DNA of 58,518 nt from Pseudomonas citronellolis (GCF_029335315.1 NZ_JARJLT010000038.1:1-58518), one strand, 5' to 3'. Positions 1 to 7,992 are shown, counted from the stretch's first letter. Numbers and translations are program-made. The notes: generated from the letters alone by a model not told the origin.

Positions 1-1656
1 ACTTACGACTACATCATCGTCGGCGCTGGTTCCGCCGGCTGCATCCTGGCCAGCCGCCTGAGCGAGTCCGGCGAGTACAACGTCCTGCTGCTGGAGGCCG
101 GCGGCAAGGATTCCTCGCCCTGGTTCAAGGTGCCGGTGGGCTTCGCCAAGCTCTACTACAACCCGACCTTCAACTGGATGTACTACAGCCAGCCGCAGAA
201 GCAGCTCGCCGGGCGCCAGCTGTACGCGCCGCGCGGCAAGGTGCAGGGCGGCTCCGGCTCGATCAACGCGATGATCTACGTGCGCGGCCAGGCCCATGAC
301 TTCGACGACTGGGCGGCGAACGGCAACGACGGCTGGTCGTTCAAGGAGGTGCTGCCGTACTTCCGCAAGCTGGAGTCGCACCCGCTGGGCGACAGCGAGT
401 ACCACGGCGCCAGCGGGCCGATCCGCATCAGCCCGATGAAGGGCCAGACCCACCCGATCTGCGACGCCTTCCTCAAGGGCTGCGGGGAGCTCGGCTACCC
501 GCGCAGCGAGGACTTCAACGGCGCCGACTTCGAAGGCGCCGGCATCTACGACGTCAACACCCGCGACGGCCAGCGCTGCTCCAGCAGCTTCGCCTACCTG
601 CACCCGGCGCTGGGCCGGCCGAACCTGAACATCGAGCGCCACGCCCAGGTGGAGCGTGTGCTGTTCGACGAGAACCGGCGCGCCGTCGGCGTGAGCCTCA
701 GCCAGCATGGCGTGCAGCGCGAATTCCGCGCGCGCCGCGAAGTGATCCTGGCGGCCGGCGCGGTGGATTCGCCGAAGCTGCTGCAGCTGTCCGGCGTGGC
801 CGACCGTGAGTTGCTGCGCCAGCATCGCATCCCGGAAGTGCTGCACCTGCCGGCGGTGGGCAAGAACCTCCAGGACCACCTGTGCGTCAGCTACTACTAC
901 AAGGCCAACGTGCGCACCCTCAATGACGACTTCGGCTCGCTGCTGGGCCAGGCGAAGCTGGGCCTGGAGTACCTGTTCACGCGCAAGGGCCCGCTGTCGA
1001 TGAGCGTCAACCAGAGCGGCGGTTTCTTCCGCAGCGACGAAGGCCAGGCGCACCCGAACCTGCAGCTGTACTTCAACCCGCTGTCCTACCAGATTCCCAA
1101 GAGCAGCAAGGCCAGCCTCAAGCCGGAGCCGTACTCGGGCTTCCTGCTGTGCTTCAATCCGTGCCGGCCGACCAGCCGCGGCGAGGTGCGCATCGCCTCG
1201 AAGAACCCGGCCGACGCGGCGCTGATCGACCCCAACTACCTGAGCACGCAGAAGGACATCGACGAAGCCATCCAGGGCAGCCGGCTGATCCGCCGGATCA
1301 TGAACGCCCCGGCGCTCAGGGCGGTAACCGTGGAAGAAGTGCTGCCGGGCGCGGCGGTGCAATCCGACGAGGCCATGCTGCAGTACTTCCGCGAGAATTG
1401 CGGCTCCATCTACCACCTGTGCGGCAGCTGCGCGATGGGCGCCGACCCGCAGTCCAGCGTGGTCGACCAGCGCCTGCGGGTGCACGGTGTCGAGGGGCTG
1501 CGCGTGGTCGATGCGTCGATCTTCCCCAACGTCACCTCCGGCAACACCAACGCGGCGGTGATGATGGTGGCGGAAAAGGGCGCCGACCTGATCCTCGAAG
1601 ACGCTCGCCAAATGCAGGCCCAGGCCCAGGCGCCGGTGCAGCGCCTGGCGGTGTAG
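1..1656 (+). CDS. GMC family FAD-dependent oxidoreductase (5'-truncated by window edge)
   Basis: The reading frame is open from base 1, so the true start lies just outside the window. The first visible residues are the Rossmann FAD-binding motif DYIIVGAGSAGC, which belongs at the N-terminus of glucose-methanol-choline oxidoreductases, so only a few residues are missing. Further signatures are the GMC segment around GKVQGGSGSINAMIYVRG, an internal AAGAVDSPKLLQLSG segment, and a C-terminal HLCGSCAMG ... VVDASIFPNVTSGNTNAAVMMVAEKGADLI block that closes the FAD pocket. The family oxidises alcohols with FAD; choline dehydrogenase-like enzymes are the nearest relatives. The substrate cannot be read from sequence. 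It is followed after 93 bp by a DJ-1/PfpI gene on the same strand, with two GC-rich hairpins between them. Confidence 0.9.
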   Translation, partial: TYDYIIVGAGSAGCILASRLSESGEYNVLLLEAGGKDSSPWFKVPVGFAKLYYNPTFNWMYYSQPQKQLAGRQLYAPRGKVQGGSGSINAMIYVRGQAHDFDDWAANGNDGWSFKEVLPYFRKLESHPLGDSEYHGASGPIRISPMKGQTHPICDAFLKGCGELGYPRSEDFNGADFEGAGIYDVNTRDGQRCSSSFAYLHPALGRPNLNIERHAQVERVLFDENRRAVGVSLSQHGVQREFRARREVILAAGAVDSPKLLQLSGVADRELLRQHRIPEVLHLPAVGKNLQDHLCVSYYYKANVRTLNDDFGSLLGQAKLGLEYLFTRKGPLSMSVNQSGGFFRSDEGQAHPNLQLYFNPLSYQIPKSSKASLKPEPYSGFLLCFNPCRPTSRGEVRIASKNPADAALIDPNYLSTQKDIDEAIQGSRLIRRIMNAPALRAVTVEEVLPGAAVQSDEAMLQYFRENCGSIYHLCGSCAMGADPQSSVVDQRLRVHGVEGLRVVDASIFPNVTSGNTNAAVMMVAEKGADLILEDARQMQAQAQAPVQRLAV

Positions 1657-1705
1657 TAGCGGCCTATTACCCGCCCCGGCGGGGAGTGGCTAACCTGTCT
1701 GGCAT

Positions 1706-1727
1706 GCCCGGCCGCCCATGGCCGGGC
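1706..1727 (+). repeat. GC-rich hairpin between the oxidoreductase and DJ-1 genes
   Basis: GCCCGGCC (1706-1713) and GGCCGGGC (1720-1727) form a perfect 8-bp stem with a 6-nt loop. A second small stem (CCCGCC/GGCGGG) lies at about 1671-1684. Neither is followed by a T-tract, so a rho-independent terminator is not supported. They may protect a 3' end or separate the two transcripts. Confidence 0.35.
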
Positions 1728-1749
1728 CCTTGCCCGGAGGAAGGCTGCG

Positions 1750-2331
1750 ATGGCCGCGAAGAAGATCCTGATGCTGGTCGGCGACTACGCCGAGGACTAC
1801 GAAACCATGGTGCCGTTCCAGGCGCTGCAGATGGTCGGCCACGTGGTCCACGCGGTATGCCCGGACAAGAAGGCGGGGCAGAGCGTGCGCACCGCCATCC
1901 ACGATTTCGAAGGCGACCAGACCTACAGCGAGAAGCCGGGGCACAACTTCGCCCTCAACGCCGACTTCGCCACGGTACGCGCCGAGGACTACGACGCCCT
2001 GGTGATTCCCGGCGGCCGCGCCCCGGAATACCTGCGCCTGAACGCCAAGGTGATCGAACTGGTGCAGGCCTTCGACGCCGCGAAGAAGCCCATCGCCGCC
2101 GTCTGCCACGGCGCCCAGCTGCTGGCCGCCGCCGGCGTGCTCAAGGGCCGCGCCTGCAGCGCCTACCCGGCCTGCGCCCCGGAAGTGAAACTAGCCGGTG
2201 GCGAGTACGTGGACATCCCGGTGGACGCCGCCCACGTCGACGGCAACCTGGTCAGCGCCCCGGCCTGGCCGGCGCACCCGGCCTGGCTGGCGAAGTTCCT
2301 CGAAGTGCTCGGCACCCGGATCAGCCTGTAG
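1750..2331 (+). CDS. DJ-1/PfpI family protein (class I glutamine amidotransferase-like)
   Basis: 193 aa, the usual size for a single-domain DJ-1/PfpI protein. The fold signatures are the N-terminal [15 protein letters not shown] strand with the conserved acidic residue, [17 protein letters not shown] in the middle, and the nucleophile elbow [16 protein letters not shown], whose Cys is the expected active-site residue. Family members act as cysteine hydrolases, glyoxalase III or protein/nucleotide deglycases, or chaperones; the specific activity cannot be decided. A strong ribosome site (GGAGGAAGG) precedes the ATG. It is probably co-transcribed with the downstream ribbon-helix-helix gene, 32 bp away. 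Confidence 0.88.
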   Translation: MAAKKILMLVGDYAEDYETMVPFQALQMVGHVVHAVCPDKKAGQSVRTAIHDFEGDQTYSEKPGHNFALNADFATVRAEDYDALVIPGGRAPEYLRLNAKVIELVQAFDAAKKPIAAVCHGAQLLAAAGVLKGRACSAYPACAPEVKLAGGEYVDIPVDAAHVDGNLVSAPAWPAHPAWLAKFLEVLGTRISL

Positions 2332-2363
2332 ACTGGCGTTCGCGTTTCAGAAGGAGGCAGCGC

Positions 2364-2666
2364 ATGTGCGAGCTCTACGTGAAGGCCGACCCGATCCTCT
2401 ACGAGTCGCGCTCGCGGTCCCTGCGCATTCGCGGCGTGGTCACCACGCTGCGCCTGGAGAACCAGTTCTGGGACATCCTGCGGGAGATCGCCGAGGTCGA
2501 CGGCATGACCACCAACCAGCTCATCGCCAAGCTCTACGACGAGGTGATGGACTACCGCGGCGAGGTGGTCAATTTCGCCTCCTTCCTGCGGGTGAGCTGC
2601 ACCCGCTTTCTGGCCCAGCGCCGCGACAAGGTCGTGGAATTGAGCCGGGTGCCGCGCAGCGCATAA
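2364..2666 (+). CDS. Ribbon-helix-helix domain protein (RHH_4-like)
   Basis: 100 aa. The ATG at 2364 is chosen because AAGGAGG sits 6 bp upstream; a much longer open frame in the same phase runs back through the oxidoreductase and DJ-1 genes but is a GC-driven shadow. The segment SLRIRGVVTTLRLENQFWDILREIAEVDGMTTNQLIAKLYDEV fits the ribbon (TTLRLE) plus two-helix pattern of the RHH_4 family, usually small DNA-binding proteins. No partner toxin is adjacent, so an antitoxin role is not indicated. The TAA stop (2664-2666) lies inside the GCATAACCG of the first repeat element, so the repeat contributes the 3' end of the gene. Confidence 0.8.
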   Translation: MCELYVKADPILYESRSRSLRIRGVVTTLRLENQFWDILREIAEVDGMTTNQLIAKLYDEVMDYRGEVVNFASFLRVSCTRFLAQRRDKVVELSRVPRSA

Positions 2667-2743
2667 CCGTTCGCGGTTATCCGCCGGTGGCGTGGGCGCG
2701 GGGTTGGCGGCGGATAACGCCTGGGGCGTTATGCGCCCTACGG
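2659..2743. repeat. Two-hairpin repeat element, copy 1
   Basis: The left hairpin is GCATAACCG-TTCG-CGGTTATCCGC. A spacer of about 26 bp follows, then a right hairpin GCGGATAACGCC...GGCGTTATGCGCCCTACG. It is nearly identical, including spacer, to copy 2 immediately downstream, so the pair looks like a tandem duplication. The left end overlaps the 3' end of the ribbon-helix-helix gene and carries its stop codon. Confidence 0.85.
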
Positions 2744-2754
2744 TTTCGCCGTTC

Positions 2755-2843
2755 GTAGGGCGGATAACCGTTCGCGGTTATCCGCCGATGGCGTGGGCGC
2801 GGGGCTGGCGGCGGATAACGCCCGGGGCGTTATGCGCCCTACG
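2755..2843. repeat. Two-hairpin repeat element, copy 2 (complete)
   Basis: Complete unit: it starts with GTAGGGCGGATAACCG, forms the TTCG-loop hairpin, has a 26-bp spacer, and ends with the second hairpin closing on CGCCCTACG. The outer ends GTAGGGCG and CGCCCTAC are inverted repeats, so the whole unit is a large palindrome made of two smaller ones. Confidence 0.88.
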
Positions 2844-2854
2844 GTTTCCGCGGG

Positions 2855-2891
2855 CATGAAAAAGCCCGGCGCATGGCCGGGCTTTTTCATG
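2855..2891 (-). terminator. Rho-independent terminator of the fumarase gene
   Basis: AAAAAGCCCGGC-GCAT-GGCCGGGCTTTTT forms a strong GC stem with A/T tracts on both sides. It ends 16 bp beyond the fumarase stop codon, read on the minus strand. The symmetric tracts could also stop plus-strand transcription leaving the repeat region. Confidence 0.9.
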
Positions 2892-2907
2892 GGGCGAAGG
2901 TGAAGGC

Positions 2908-4431
2908 TTACTTCACTTCCACCGCCAGGCTCTGGGCGATCTTGTCTTTCCAGATCGCCGGGCCGGTGATGTGCACCGACTCGCCGTTGGTGTCGACCGC
3001 CACGGTCACCGGCATGTCTTTCACTTCGAACTCGTAGATGGCTTCCATGCCGAGTTCGGCGAAGGCCAGGACCTTGGACTTCTTGATCGCCTGGGCCACC
3101 AGGTAGGCGGCGCCGCCGACGGCCATCAGGTACACGGCCTTGTTGTCCTTGATCGCCTCGATGGCGATCGGGCCACGCTCGGACTTGCCGATCATGCCCA
3201 GCAGACCGGTGCTTTCCAGGATCTGGCGGGTGAACTTGTCCATGCGGGTGGCGGTGGTCGGGCCGGCCGGGCCAACCACTTCGTCGCCTACCGGGTCGAC
3301 CGGGCCGACGTAGTAGATGAAGCGGCCTTTCAGGTCCACCGGCAGTTCTTCGCCCTTGTTCAGCATGTCGACCATGCGCTTGTGCGCGGCGTCGCGGCCG
3401 GTGAGCATCTTGCCGTTGAGCAGGATGGTCTCGCCCGGTTTCCAGCTCTGCACTTCTTCCGGGGTGATGCTGTCCAGGTTCACGCGGCGCGCGCTCGGGC
3501 CGGCTTCCCAGACGATTTCCGGGTAGGCGTCCAGCGACGGCGCTTCCAGTTCGGCCGGGCCGGAGCCGTCGAGCACGAAGTGGGCGTGACGGGTGGCGGC
3601 GCAGTTGGGGATCATGCACACCGGCAGCGAGGCGGCGTGGGTCGGGTAGTCCATGATCTTGACGTCGAGCACGGTGGTCAGGCCGCCCAGGCCCTGGGCG
3701 CCGATGCCCAGCTGGTTGACCTTGTCGAACAGCTCGAGGCGGATTTCCTCGATGCGGTTCTGCGGGCCGCGCGCCTTCAGCTCGTGGATGTCGATCGGGT
3801 CCATCAGGACTTCCTTCGCCATCACCGCGGCCTTCTCGGCGGTACCGCCGATGCCGATGCCGAGCATGCCCGGCGGGCACCAGCCGGCGCCCATGGTCGG
3901 GACGGTCTTCAGCACCCAGTCGACGATCGAGTCGGACGGGTTGAGCATGGCCATCTTCGACTTGTTCTCGGAGCCGCCGCCCTTGGCCGCGACGTCCACT
4001 TCCACGGTGTTGCCGGGAACGATGGAGTAGTGGATCACCGCCGGGGTGTTGTCCTTGGTGTTCTTACGCGCGCCGGCCGGGTCGGCCAGGATGGAGGCGC
4101 GCAGGACGTTCTCCGGCAGGTTGTAGGCGCGACGCACGCCTTCGTTGATCATGTCGTCGACGCTCATGGTGGCGCCGGCCCAGCTCACGTCCATGCCGAC
4201 GCGGACGAACACGGTGACGATACCGGTGTCCTGGCAGATCGGGCGGTGGCCGGTGGCGCACATGCGCGAGTTGATCAGGATCTGCGCCATGGAATCGCGG
4301 GCGGCCGGCGATTCTTCGCGCAGGTATGCCTCGTGCATGGCCTGGATGAAATCGACCGGGTGGTAGTAGGAGATGAACTGCAGGGCATCGGCGACGCTCT
4401 GGATGAGGTCGTCTTGCTTGATCACGGCCAT
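2908..4431 (-). CDS. fumA: Class I (iron-sulfur) fumarate hydratase
   Basis: 507 aa, the normal length of the iron-dependent class I fumarase. It hydrates fumarate to L-malate in the TCA cycle in the cytoplasm. The N-terminal alpha domain carries Cys residues expected to ligate the [4Fe-4S] cluster (GHRPICQDTG near residue 66, PNCAATRHAHF, and GAGWCPPGMLGIGIGGT). The C-terminal beta domain is recognisable from KGRFIYYVGPVDPVGDEVVGPAGPTTATRMD. It corresponds to the class I fumarase that in P. aeruginosa neighbours sadC, here divergent from the diguanylate cyclase. The start is ATGGCCGTGATCAAGCAAGA at 4431, with GAGGA upstream. It is oxygen- and iron-sensitive as a family; no regulator site is evident. 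The gene symbol is by family convention. Confidence 0.95.
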   Translation of the reverse strand: MAVIKQDDLIQSVADALQFISYYHPVDFIQAMHEAYLREESPAARDSMAQILINSRMCATGHRPICQDTGIVTVFVRVGMDVSWAGATMSVDDMINEGVRRAYNLPENVLRASILADPAGARKNTKDNTPAVIHYSIVPGNTVEVDVAAKGGGSENKSKMAMLNPSDSIVDWVLKTVPTMGAGWCPPGMLGIGIGGTAEKAAVMAKEVLMDPIDIHELKARGPQNRIEEIRLELFDKVNQLGIGAQGLGGLTTVLDVKIMDYPTHAASLPVCMIPNCAATRHAHFVLDGSGPAELEAPSLDAYPEIVWEAGPSARRVNLDSITPEEVQSWKPGETILLNGKMLTGRDAAHKRMVDMLNKGEELPVDLKGRFIYYVGPVDPVGDEVVGPAGPTTATRMDKFTRQILESTGLLGMIGKSERGPIAIEAIKDNKAVYLMAVGGAAYLVAQAIKKSKVLAFAELGMEAIYEFEVKDMPVTVAVDTNGESVHITGPAIWKDKIAQSLAVEVK

Positions 4432-4695
4432 GGAGCACGGTCCTCTTCAGGCAGGAATGTCAGGCGGGAAAGCCGGGCGGGTAATTCTGGCGGCGGTGCC
4501 GCGTGCCGAGCGCGTCCGGTCAGGCACCGGCGCAAAAAGGGCGCCGTAGTATAGCGCCGAGCCCACTCCCGGCGCACGCGCCGGCGATCCGACCTTGGTC
4601 GGCAGGGGCGGCTAGCGCCCACATTCCGGCCGGCTAGGCAGGGTTGGGCTTTGATAGTACAGTGAAGGCCAGGTGCCATTACGGGACGGAGCCCC

Positions 4696-5823
4696 ATGAG
4701 CACACCGAGTACACCGCTGAAGCAGCGCGCCCTCCAGAAACTCCTTCTCAGGCGGTTCGGCATGGCCCTCGGCACCTACGCGATGGCCCTGCTACTGCTC
4801 TGGCTGACGGTGATCGGCGACTTCTATCACGGATCGATGGCGCTGGCCGCCGGCGCCACCCTGGGCGCGATGGCCAGCCAGGCGGTGTTCCTCTGGCTGT
4901 TCGCCAGCGGCCGCAACCAGCGCTTCGTCGACGCCAGCCTGACCGAGCCACAGGTGCTGGTGGCGCTGCTCTGGAACACCTTCTTCCTCGCCCATGTCGA
5001 CAGCGTGCGCGGCACCCTGGTGGTGCTCTACGTGCTGATCCTGCTGTTCGGCGTGTTCCAGCTGCACCCACGGGTGTTCGCCCGCTGCGCCGGGCTGACC
5101 TTCATCCTGTTCGCCGGGCTCAACCTCAGCGAAGCCTTCCTGCAGCGCCTGGAGCTGCCCAAGCAGGCGATCCTGCAACTGCTGGTGTTGTTCATCGTGC
5201 TGGTCTGGCTGACCCTGTTCGCCGGCTACGTGCAGGCCCTGCGCCAGCGCATGCGCCAACGCCGCTACGCGTTGCAGGCGCACCAGGACACCCTGCGCGG
5301 GATGATGCGCCAGCTGGAAGACCTGGTAGCCACCGACGAACTCACCGGGCTGTTCAACCGCCGGCACTTCCTGCGCCTGGCCAGCCGCGCGCTGGAGGAA
5401 ATGAGCCTGGGCCACAAGCACGGCCTGGCGCTGATCGACCTGGACCACTTCAAGCGCATCAACGACGTGCACGGCCACTCCGCCGGCGACCGTGTGCTGC
5501 AGACCTTCGCCGCCGTGGCGCGGGCCTGCCTGCGCGAGGGCGACGTGCTGGCGCGCTACGGCGGCGAGGAGTTCGTCCTGCTGCTGCCGCACGCCGACAG
5601 CGACCGCCTCACCGCCTGCTGCGAACGCCTGCGCCAGGCCTACGCGGCGGCCGAGCCGATGGGCGTGAAGGTGGAGGTGCTCAGCCTGTCGGCGGGCATG
5701 ACCCTGCTCGAAGGCGGCGACGATCTCGACGAGGCCTTGCAGCGGGCCGACCAGGCGCTCTACCGTGCCAAACGCAGCGGACGCAATCGCTGCGAAGCGG
5801 CATGGGAGGAGCTCGATGCCTGA
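4696..5823 (+). CDS. sadC: Membrane diguanylate cyclase, SadC-like
   Basis: 375 aa. Six hydrophobic segments (about 22-40, 49-70, 87-101, 106-123, 131-149, 159-180) are followed by a basic linker and a GGDEF domain, so the catalytic part is cytoplasmic. The active site is intact: GGEEF at 289-293 and metal-binding Asp near 250 (LIDLDHFKRIND). An inhibitory I-site RxxD (REGD, 280-283) lies exactly five residues before GGEEF, so product inhibition by c-di-GMP is expected. The position between fumarase and a ferredoxin reductase matches sadC of P. aeruginosa, which promotes surface attachment. As I recall, P. aeruginosa SadC is longer (about 487 aa), so the N-terminus may differ. The stop overlaps the next start by 8 bp. 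Confidence 0.85.
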   Translation: MSTPSTPLKQRALQKLLLRRFGMALGTYAMALLLLWLTVIGDFYHGSMALAAGATLGAMASQAVFLWLFASGRNQRFVDASLTEPQVLVALLWNTFFLAHVDSVRGTLVVLYVLILLFGVFQLHPRVFARCAGLTFILFAGLNLSEAFLQRLELPKQAILQLLVLFIVLVWLTLFAGYVQALRQRMRQRRYALQAHQDTLRGMMRQLEDLVATDELTGLFNRRHFLRLASRALEEMSLGHKHGLALIDLDHFKRINDVHGHSAGDRVLQTFAAVARACLREGDVLARYGGEEFVLLLPHADSDRLTACCERLRQAYAAAEPMGVKVEVLSLSAGMTLLEGGDDLDEALQRADQALYRAKRSGRNRCEAAWEELDA

Positions 5824-6748
5824 ATTACGCGCCGGCGGCCAGCTCTGCGAGGTGGCCGCCGGCAGCAACCTGCTGGACGCCCTGCGCGGCGCGGGGATCG
5901 CCATTCCCTTCAGCTGCCGCGCCGGCAGTTGCCACGCCTGCCTGGTGCGCTGCACCCGCGACGGCCTGCTCGACGCCCGCCCCGAGGCGCTGGACGCCGC
6001 GCGCCGCGCCGAGGGCTGGCGCCTGGCCTGCCAGTGCCGGGTGCAGGCGGACAGCACGGTGGAGGTGTTCGACCCGCTGCGCGACGGCCTGCCGGCGACG
6101 GTGGCCGAGCTGCACTGGCCGGCCGCCGACATCCTGCGTCTGCGGGTGCAGCCGCAACGCCCGTTGCGCTATAGCGCCGGCCAGCACCTGGTGCTGTGGC
6201 ACGGCGAGGTGGCGCGGCCGTATTCCCTGGCCAGCCTGCCCGGCGAGCCGTGGCTGGAATTCCACATCGCCTGCCAGGCGCCCGGCGCCTTCTGCGACGC
6301 CGCGCGCAACCTGCGGGTGGGCGACGAGCTGCGCCTGGGCGAGCTGCGCGGCGGCGCGCTGCACTACGACCCCGAGTGGCAGGAGCGGCCGTTGCTGCTG
6401 CTTGCCAGCGGCACCGGCCTGGCGCCGCTGTGGGGCGTGTTGCGGCAGGCACTGCAGGCCGCGCACCAGGGGCCGATCCGCCTGCTGCACCTGGCGCGCA
6501 CCCCGGCCGAACACTACCTGGCGGCGGAGCTGGCGGCGCTGTCGGCGGCCCACCCGGACCTGCAGGTGAGCCTGGCGCTGCCGGCCGATCTGGACGCGCA
6601 TCTGGCGCAATTCCGTCTTGTCTCGCGGCGCAGCGTCGCCTTACTCTGCGGCCAGCCCGCCAGCGTCGAGCGCTTCGCCCGCCACCTGTACCTGGCCGGG
6701 GTGCCGCGCGGCCAGACCCTGGCCGACCTGTTCCTCTCCCACGCCTGA
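5816..6748 (+). CDS. 2Fe-2S ferredoxin / flavodoxin-type NAD(P)H reductase fusion
   Basis: 310 aa. The start at 5816 is preferred because GGAGGA lies 5 bp upstream and it fits the family N-terminus; it overlaps the end of the cyclase gene by 8 bp. Residues 1-85 form a plant-type ferredoxin domain with C34-x4-C39-x2-C42 and a fourth Cys near 72 (LACQC). The middle carries the FAD motif RPYSLAS, and the C-terminal part an NAD(P)-binding segment (LLLLASGTGLAPLWG). Such proteins move electrons from NAD(P)H through FAD and the cluster to an oxygenase, desaturase or other partner. No oxygenase gene is nearby, so the partner is unknown. Translational coupling to the cyclase suggests co-expression; a functional link is inference. 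Confidence 0.88.
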   Translation: MPELRAGGQLCEVAAGSNLLDALRGAGIAIPFSCRAGSCHACLVRCTRDGLLDARPEALDAARRAEGWRLACQCRVQADSTVEVFDPLRDGLPATVAELHWPAADILRLRVQPQRPLRYSAGQHLVLWHGEVARPYSLASLPGEPWLEFHIACQAPGAFCDAARNLRVGDELRLGELRGGALHYDPEWQERPLLLLASGTGLAPLWGVLRQALQAAHQGPIRLLHLARTPAEHYLAAELAALSAAHPDLQVSLALPADLDAHLAQFRLVSRRSVALLCGQPASVERFARHLYLAGVPRGQTLADLFLSHA

Positions 6749-6796
6749 GCCGGGCCGCAGAGCCCAGCCGCCAAAGCCTGCTGCCAAGGAGTTGCC

Positions 6797-7570
6797 ATGA
6801 GCCAACAGATTCTCGTCGAGCGCGAACAGGGCCTGCTGAGCCTGCGCCTTAACCGCGCGGACAAGATGAACGCGCTGACCCGGGAAATGTACGCGGCCCT
6901 GGCCGACGCCCTGGAGGCCGCCGAGATCGACCGCGACGTGCGCGCGGTGCTGATCGCCGGCGACGCCGAGTGCTTCACCGCCGGCAACGACATCCACGAT
7001 TTCCTCCAGCACCCGCCCAGCGGCTCGGACAGCCCGGTGTTCCGCTTCATGCGTGCGCTCATGGAGTTCAGCAAGCCGGTGCTGGCGGCGGTGGCCGGCC
7101 CGGCGGTGGGCATCGGCACCACCCTGCTGCTGCACTGCGACCAGGTCTTCGTCGCCCGTGGCGCCAAGCTGAAGATGCCCTTCGTCAACCTCGGCCTGTG
7201 CCCGGAGTTCGGCTCCAGCTTCCTGGTGCCGCGCCTGCTCGGCCACGTGCGCGCCGCCAGCCTGCTGATGCGTGGCGATGGCTTCAACGGCGAGCAGGCG
7301 GTGGCCTACGGCATCGCCAACGAAGCGCTGGCCGACGGCGCCGCCGCCCTGCAGCGCGCCCGCGAGGTCGGCCTCGGCCTGCAGGCGCTGCCGCCGGCGG
7401 CCCTGGCGCTGAGCAAGCGCCTGCTCAAGGCGCCGTACATCGAGCAACTGCGCCAGGTGGTGGCGGAGGAGGGCGAGCTCTTCGTCCAGCGCCTCAGCTC
7501 GCCGGAAGCCCTGGAGGCCCTGAGCGCCTTCACCCAGCGCCGCCAGCCGGACTTCTCGCGCCTCGCCTGA
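6797..7570 (+). CDS. Enoyl-CoA hydratase/isomerase family protein
   Basis: 257 aa, typical of crotonase-fold proteins. The oxyanion-hole strands are visible: AGDAECFTAGNDIHDFLQ (first backbone donor) and KPVLAAVAGPAVGIGTTLLLHCDQVF (second). Catalytic-region residues lie in MPFVNLGLCPEFGSSFLVPRLLG. These proteins hydrate or isomerise enoyl-CoA esters in fatty-acid or aromatic degradation; the substrate cannot be assigned. The ATG follows AAGGAG by 6 bp. It lies 48 bp downstream of the ferredoxin reductase on the same strand and is probably in the same transcript as the cyclase and reductase, an arrangement I recall from P. aeruginosa as well. Confidence 0.9.
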   Translation: MSQQILVEREQGLLSLRLNRADKMNALTREMYAALADALEAAEIDRDVRAVLIAGDAECFTAGNDIHDFLQHPPSGSDSPVFRFMRALMEFSKPVLAAVAGPAVGIGTTLLLHCDQVFVARGAKLKMPFVNLGLCPEFGSSFLVPRLLGHVRAASLLMRGDGFNGEQAVAYGIANEALADGAAALQRAREVGLGLQALPPAALALSKRLLKAPYIEQLRQVVAEEGELFVQRLSSPEALEALSAFTQRRQPDFSRLA

Positions 7571-7580
7571 GCCCGCCGAC

Positions 7581-7623
7581 TGCCCACAGAAACTGTGGGC
7601 AGAACTGTGCATAACCTTGGGGT
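7581..7623. repeat. DnaA-box-like dispersed motif, copy 1
   Basis: TGCCCACAGAAACTGTGGGC forms a small hairpin (GCCCACAG...CTGTGGGC) and is followed by TGTGCATAACCTTGGGG. The core TGTGCATAA differs by one base from TGTGGATAA, the reverse complement of the DnaA consensus box. The same arrangement recurs at 7785. Confidence 0.5.
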
Positions 7624-7784
7624 CAACCGGCCGGGCGCCCGCCCGGCCTGGGCTGCGCACGGTTGTGCGGTATTTGACCCGCCGTGCCCCGCGTGGCCCC
7701 CGCAAGGTGCCGCAAGTGCCTGATTCCGTTGGATTGTCCTACACCTGGTCGCGCGCCATGGGCGTGCGATCAGCGCACGGCGCT

Positions 7785-7827
7785 TGCCCACAATAACTGT
7801 GGGAAGGCCTGTGGATAAGCTTGGGGC
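7785..7827. repeat. DnaA-box-like dispersed motif, copy 2
   Basis: TGCCCACAATAACTGTGGGA is followed by CCTGTGGATAAGCTTGGGG. TGTGGATAA at 7810-7818 is an exact reverse complement of the DnaA box TTATCCACA. The order and spacing of parts match copy 1, about 204 bp upstream. Confidence 0.5.
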
Positions 7828-7886
7828 GAATGGGCGCGAGGCGCGTGGTTGCTGGCTTTGCGCGGGGTGTTCGGCGTTTGCTCAGA

Positions 7887-7966
7887 CTAACCGTTTGCGG
7901 TTATCCATCGTGACCTGTGGTGCGAATGGGACGGCGGATAACGCTTGGGGCGTTATGCGCCCTACG
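7887..7966. repeat. Two-hairpin repeat element, copy 3 (left hairpin degraded)
   Basis: The left half ACTAACCGTTTGCGGTTATCC has lost the outer GTAGGGCG and part of its stem. The right half GGCGGATAACGCTTGGGGCG...TTATGCGCCCTACGG is intact. Confidence 0.75.
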
Positions 7967-7992
7967 GGGAAGGCGTGGGTGGTTGGTTCAGG

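Noticed and set aside
1149..2363. Long N-terminal extension of the ribbon-helix-helix protein
   Set aside because: It overlaps two well-supported genes, is Arg/Gly-rich, and AAGGAGG sits right before the ATG at 2364.
2364..2666. Antitoxin of a toxin-antitoxin pair
   Set aside because: No small toxin-like gene is adjacent on either side; DJ-1 upstream and repeats downstream.
2659..2843. CRISPR-like array
   Set aside because: Only two adjacent units, with palindromic content, near-identical spacers and no cas genes; this is a tandem repeat duplication.
2971..4554. A 527-codon frame antisense to fumarase
   Set aside because: The composition is His/Val/Asp-rich with no recognisable motif; fumarase on the other strand is certain.
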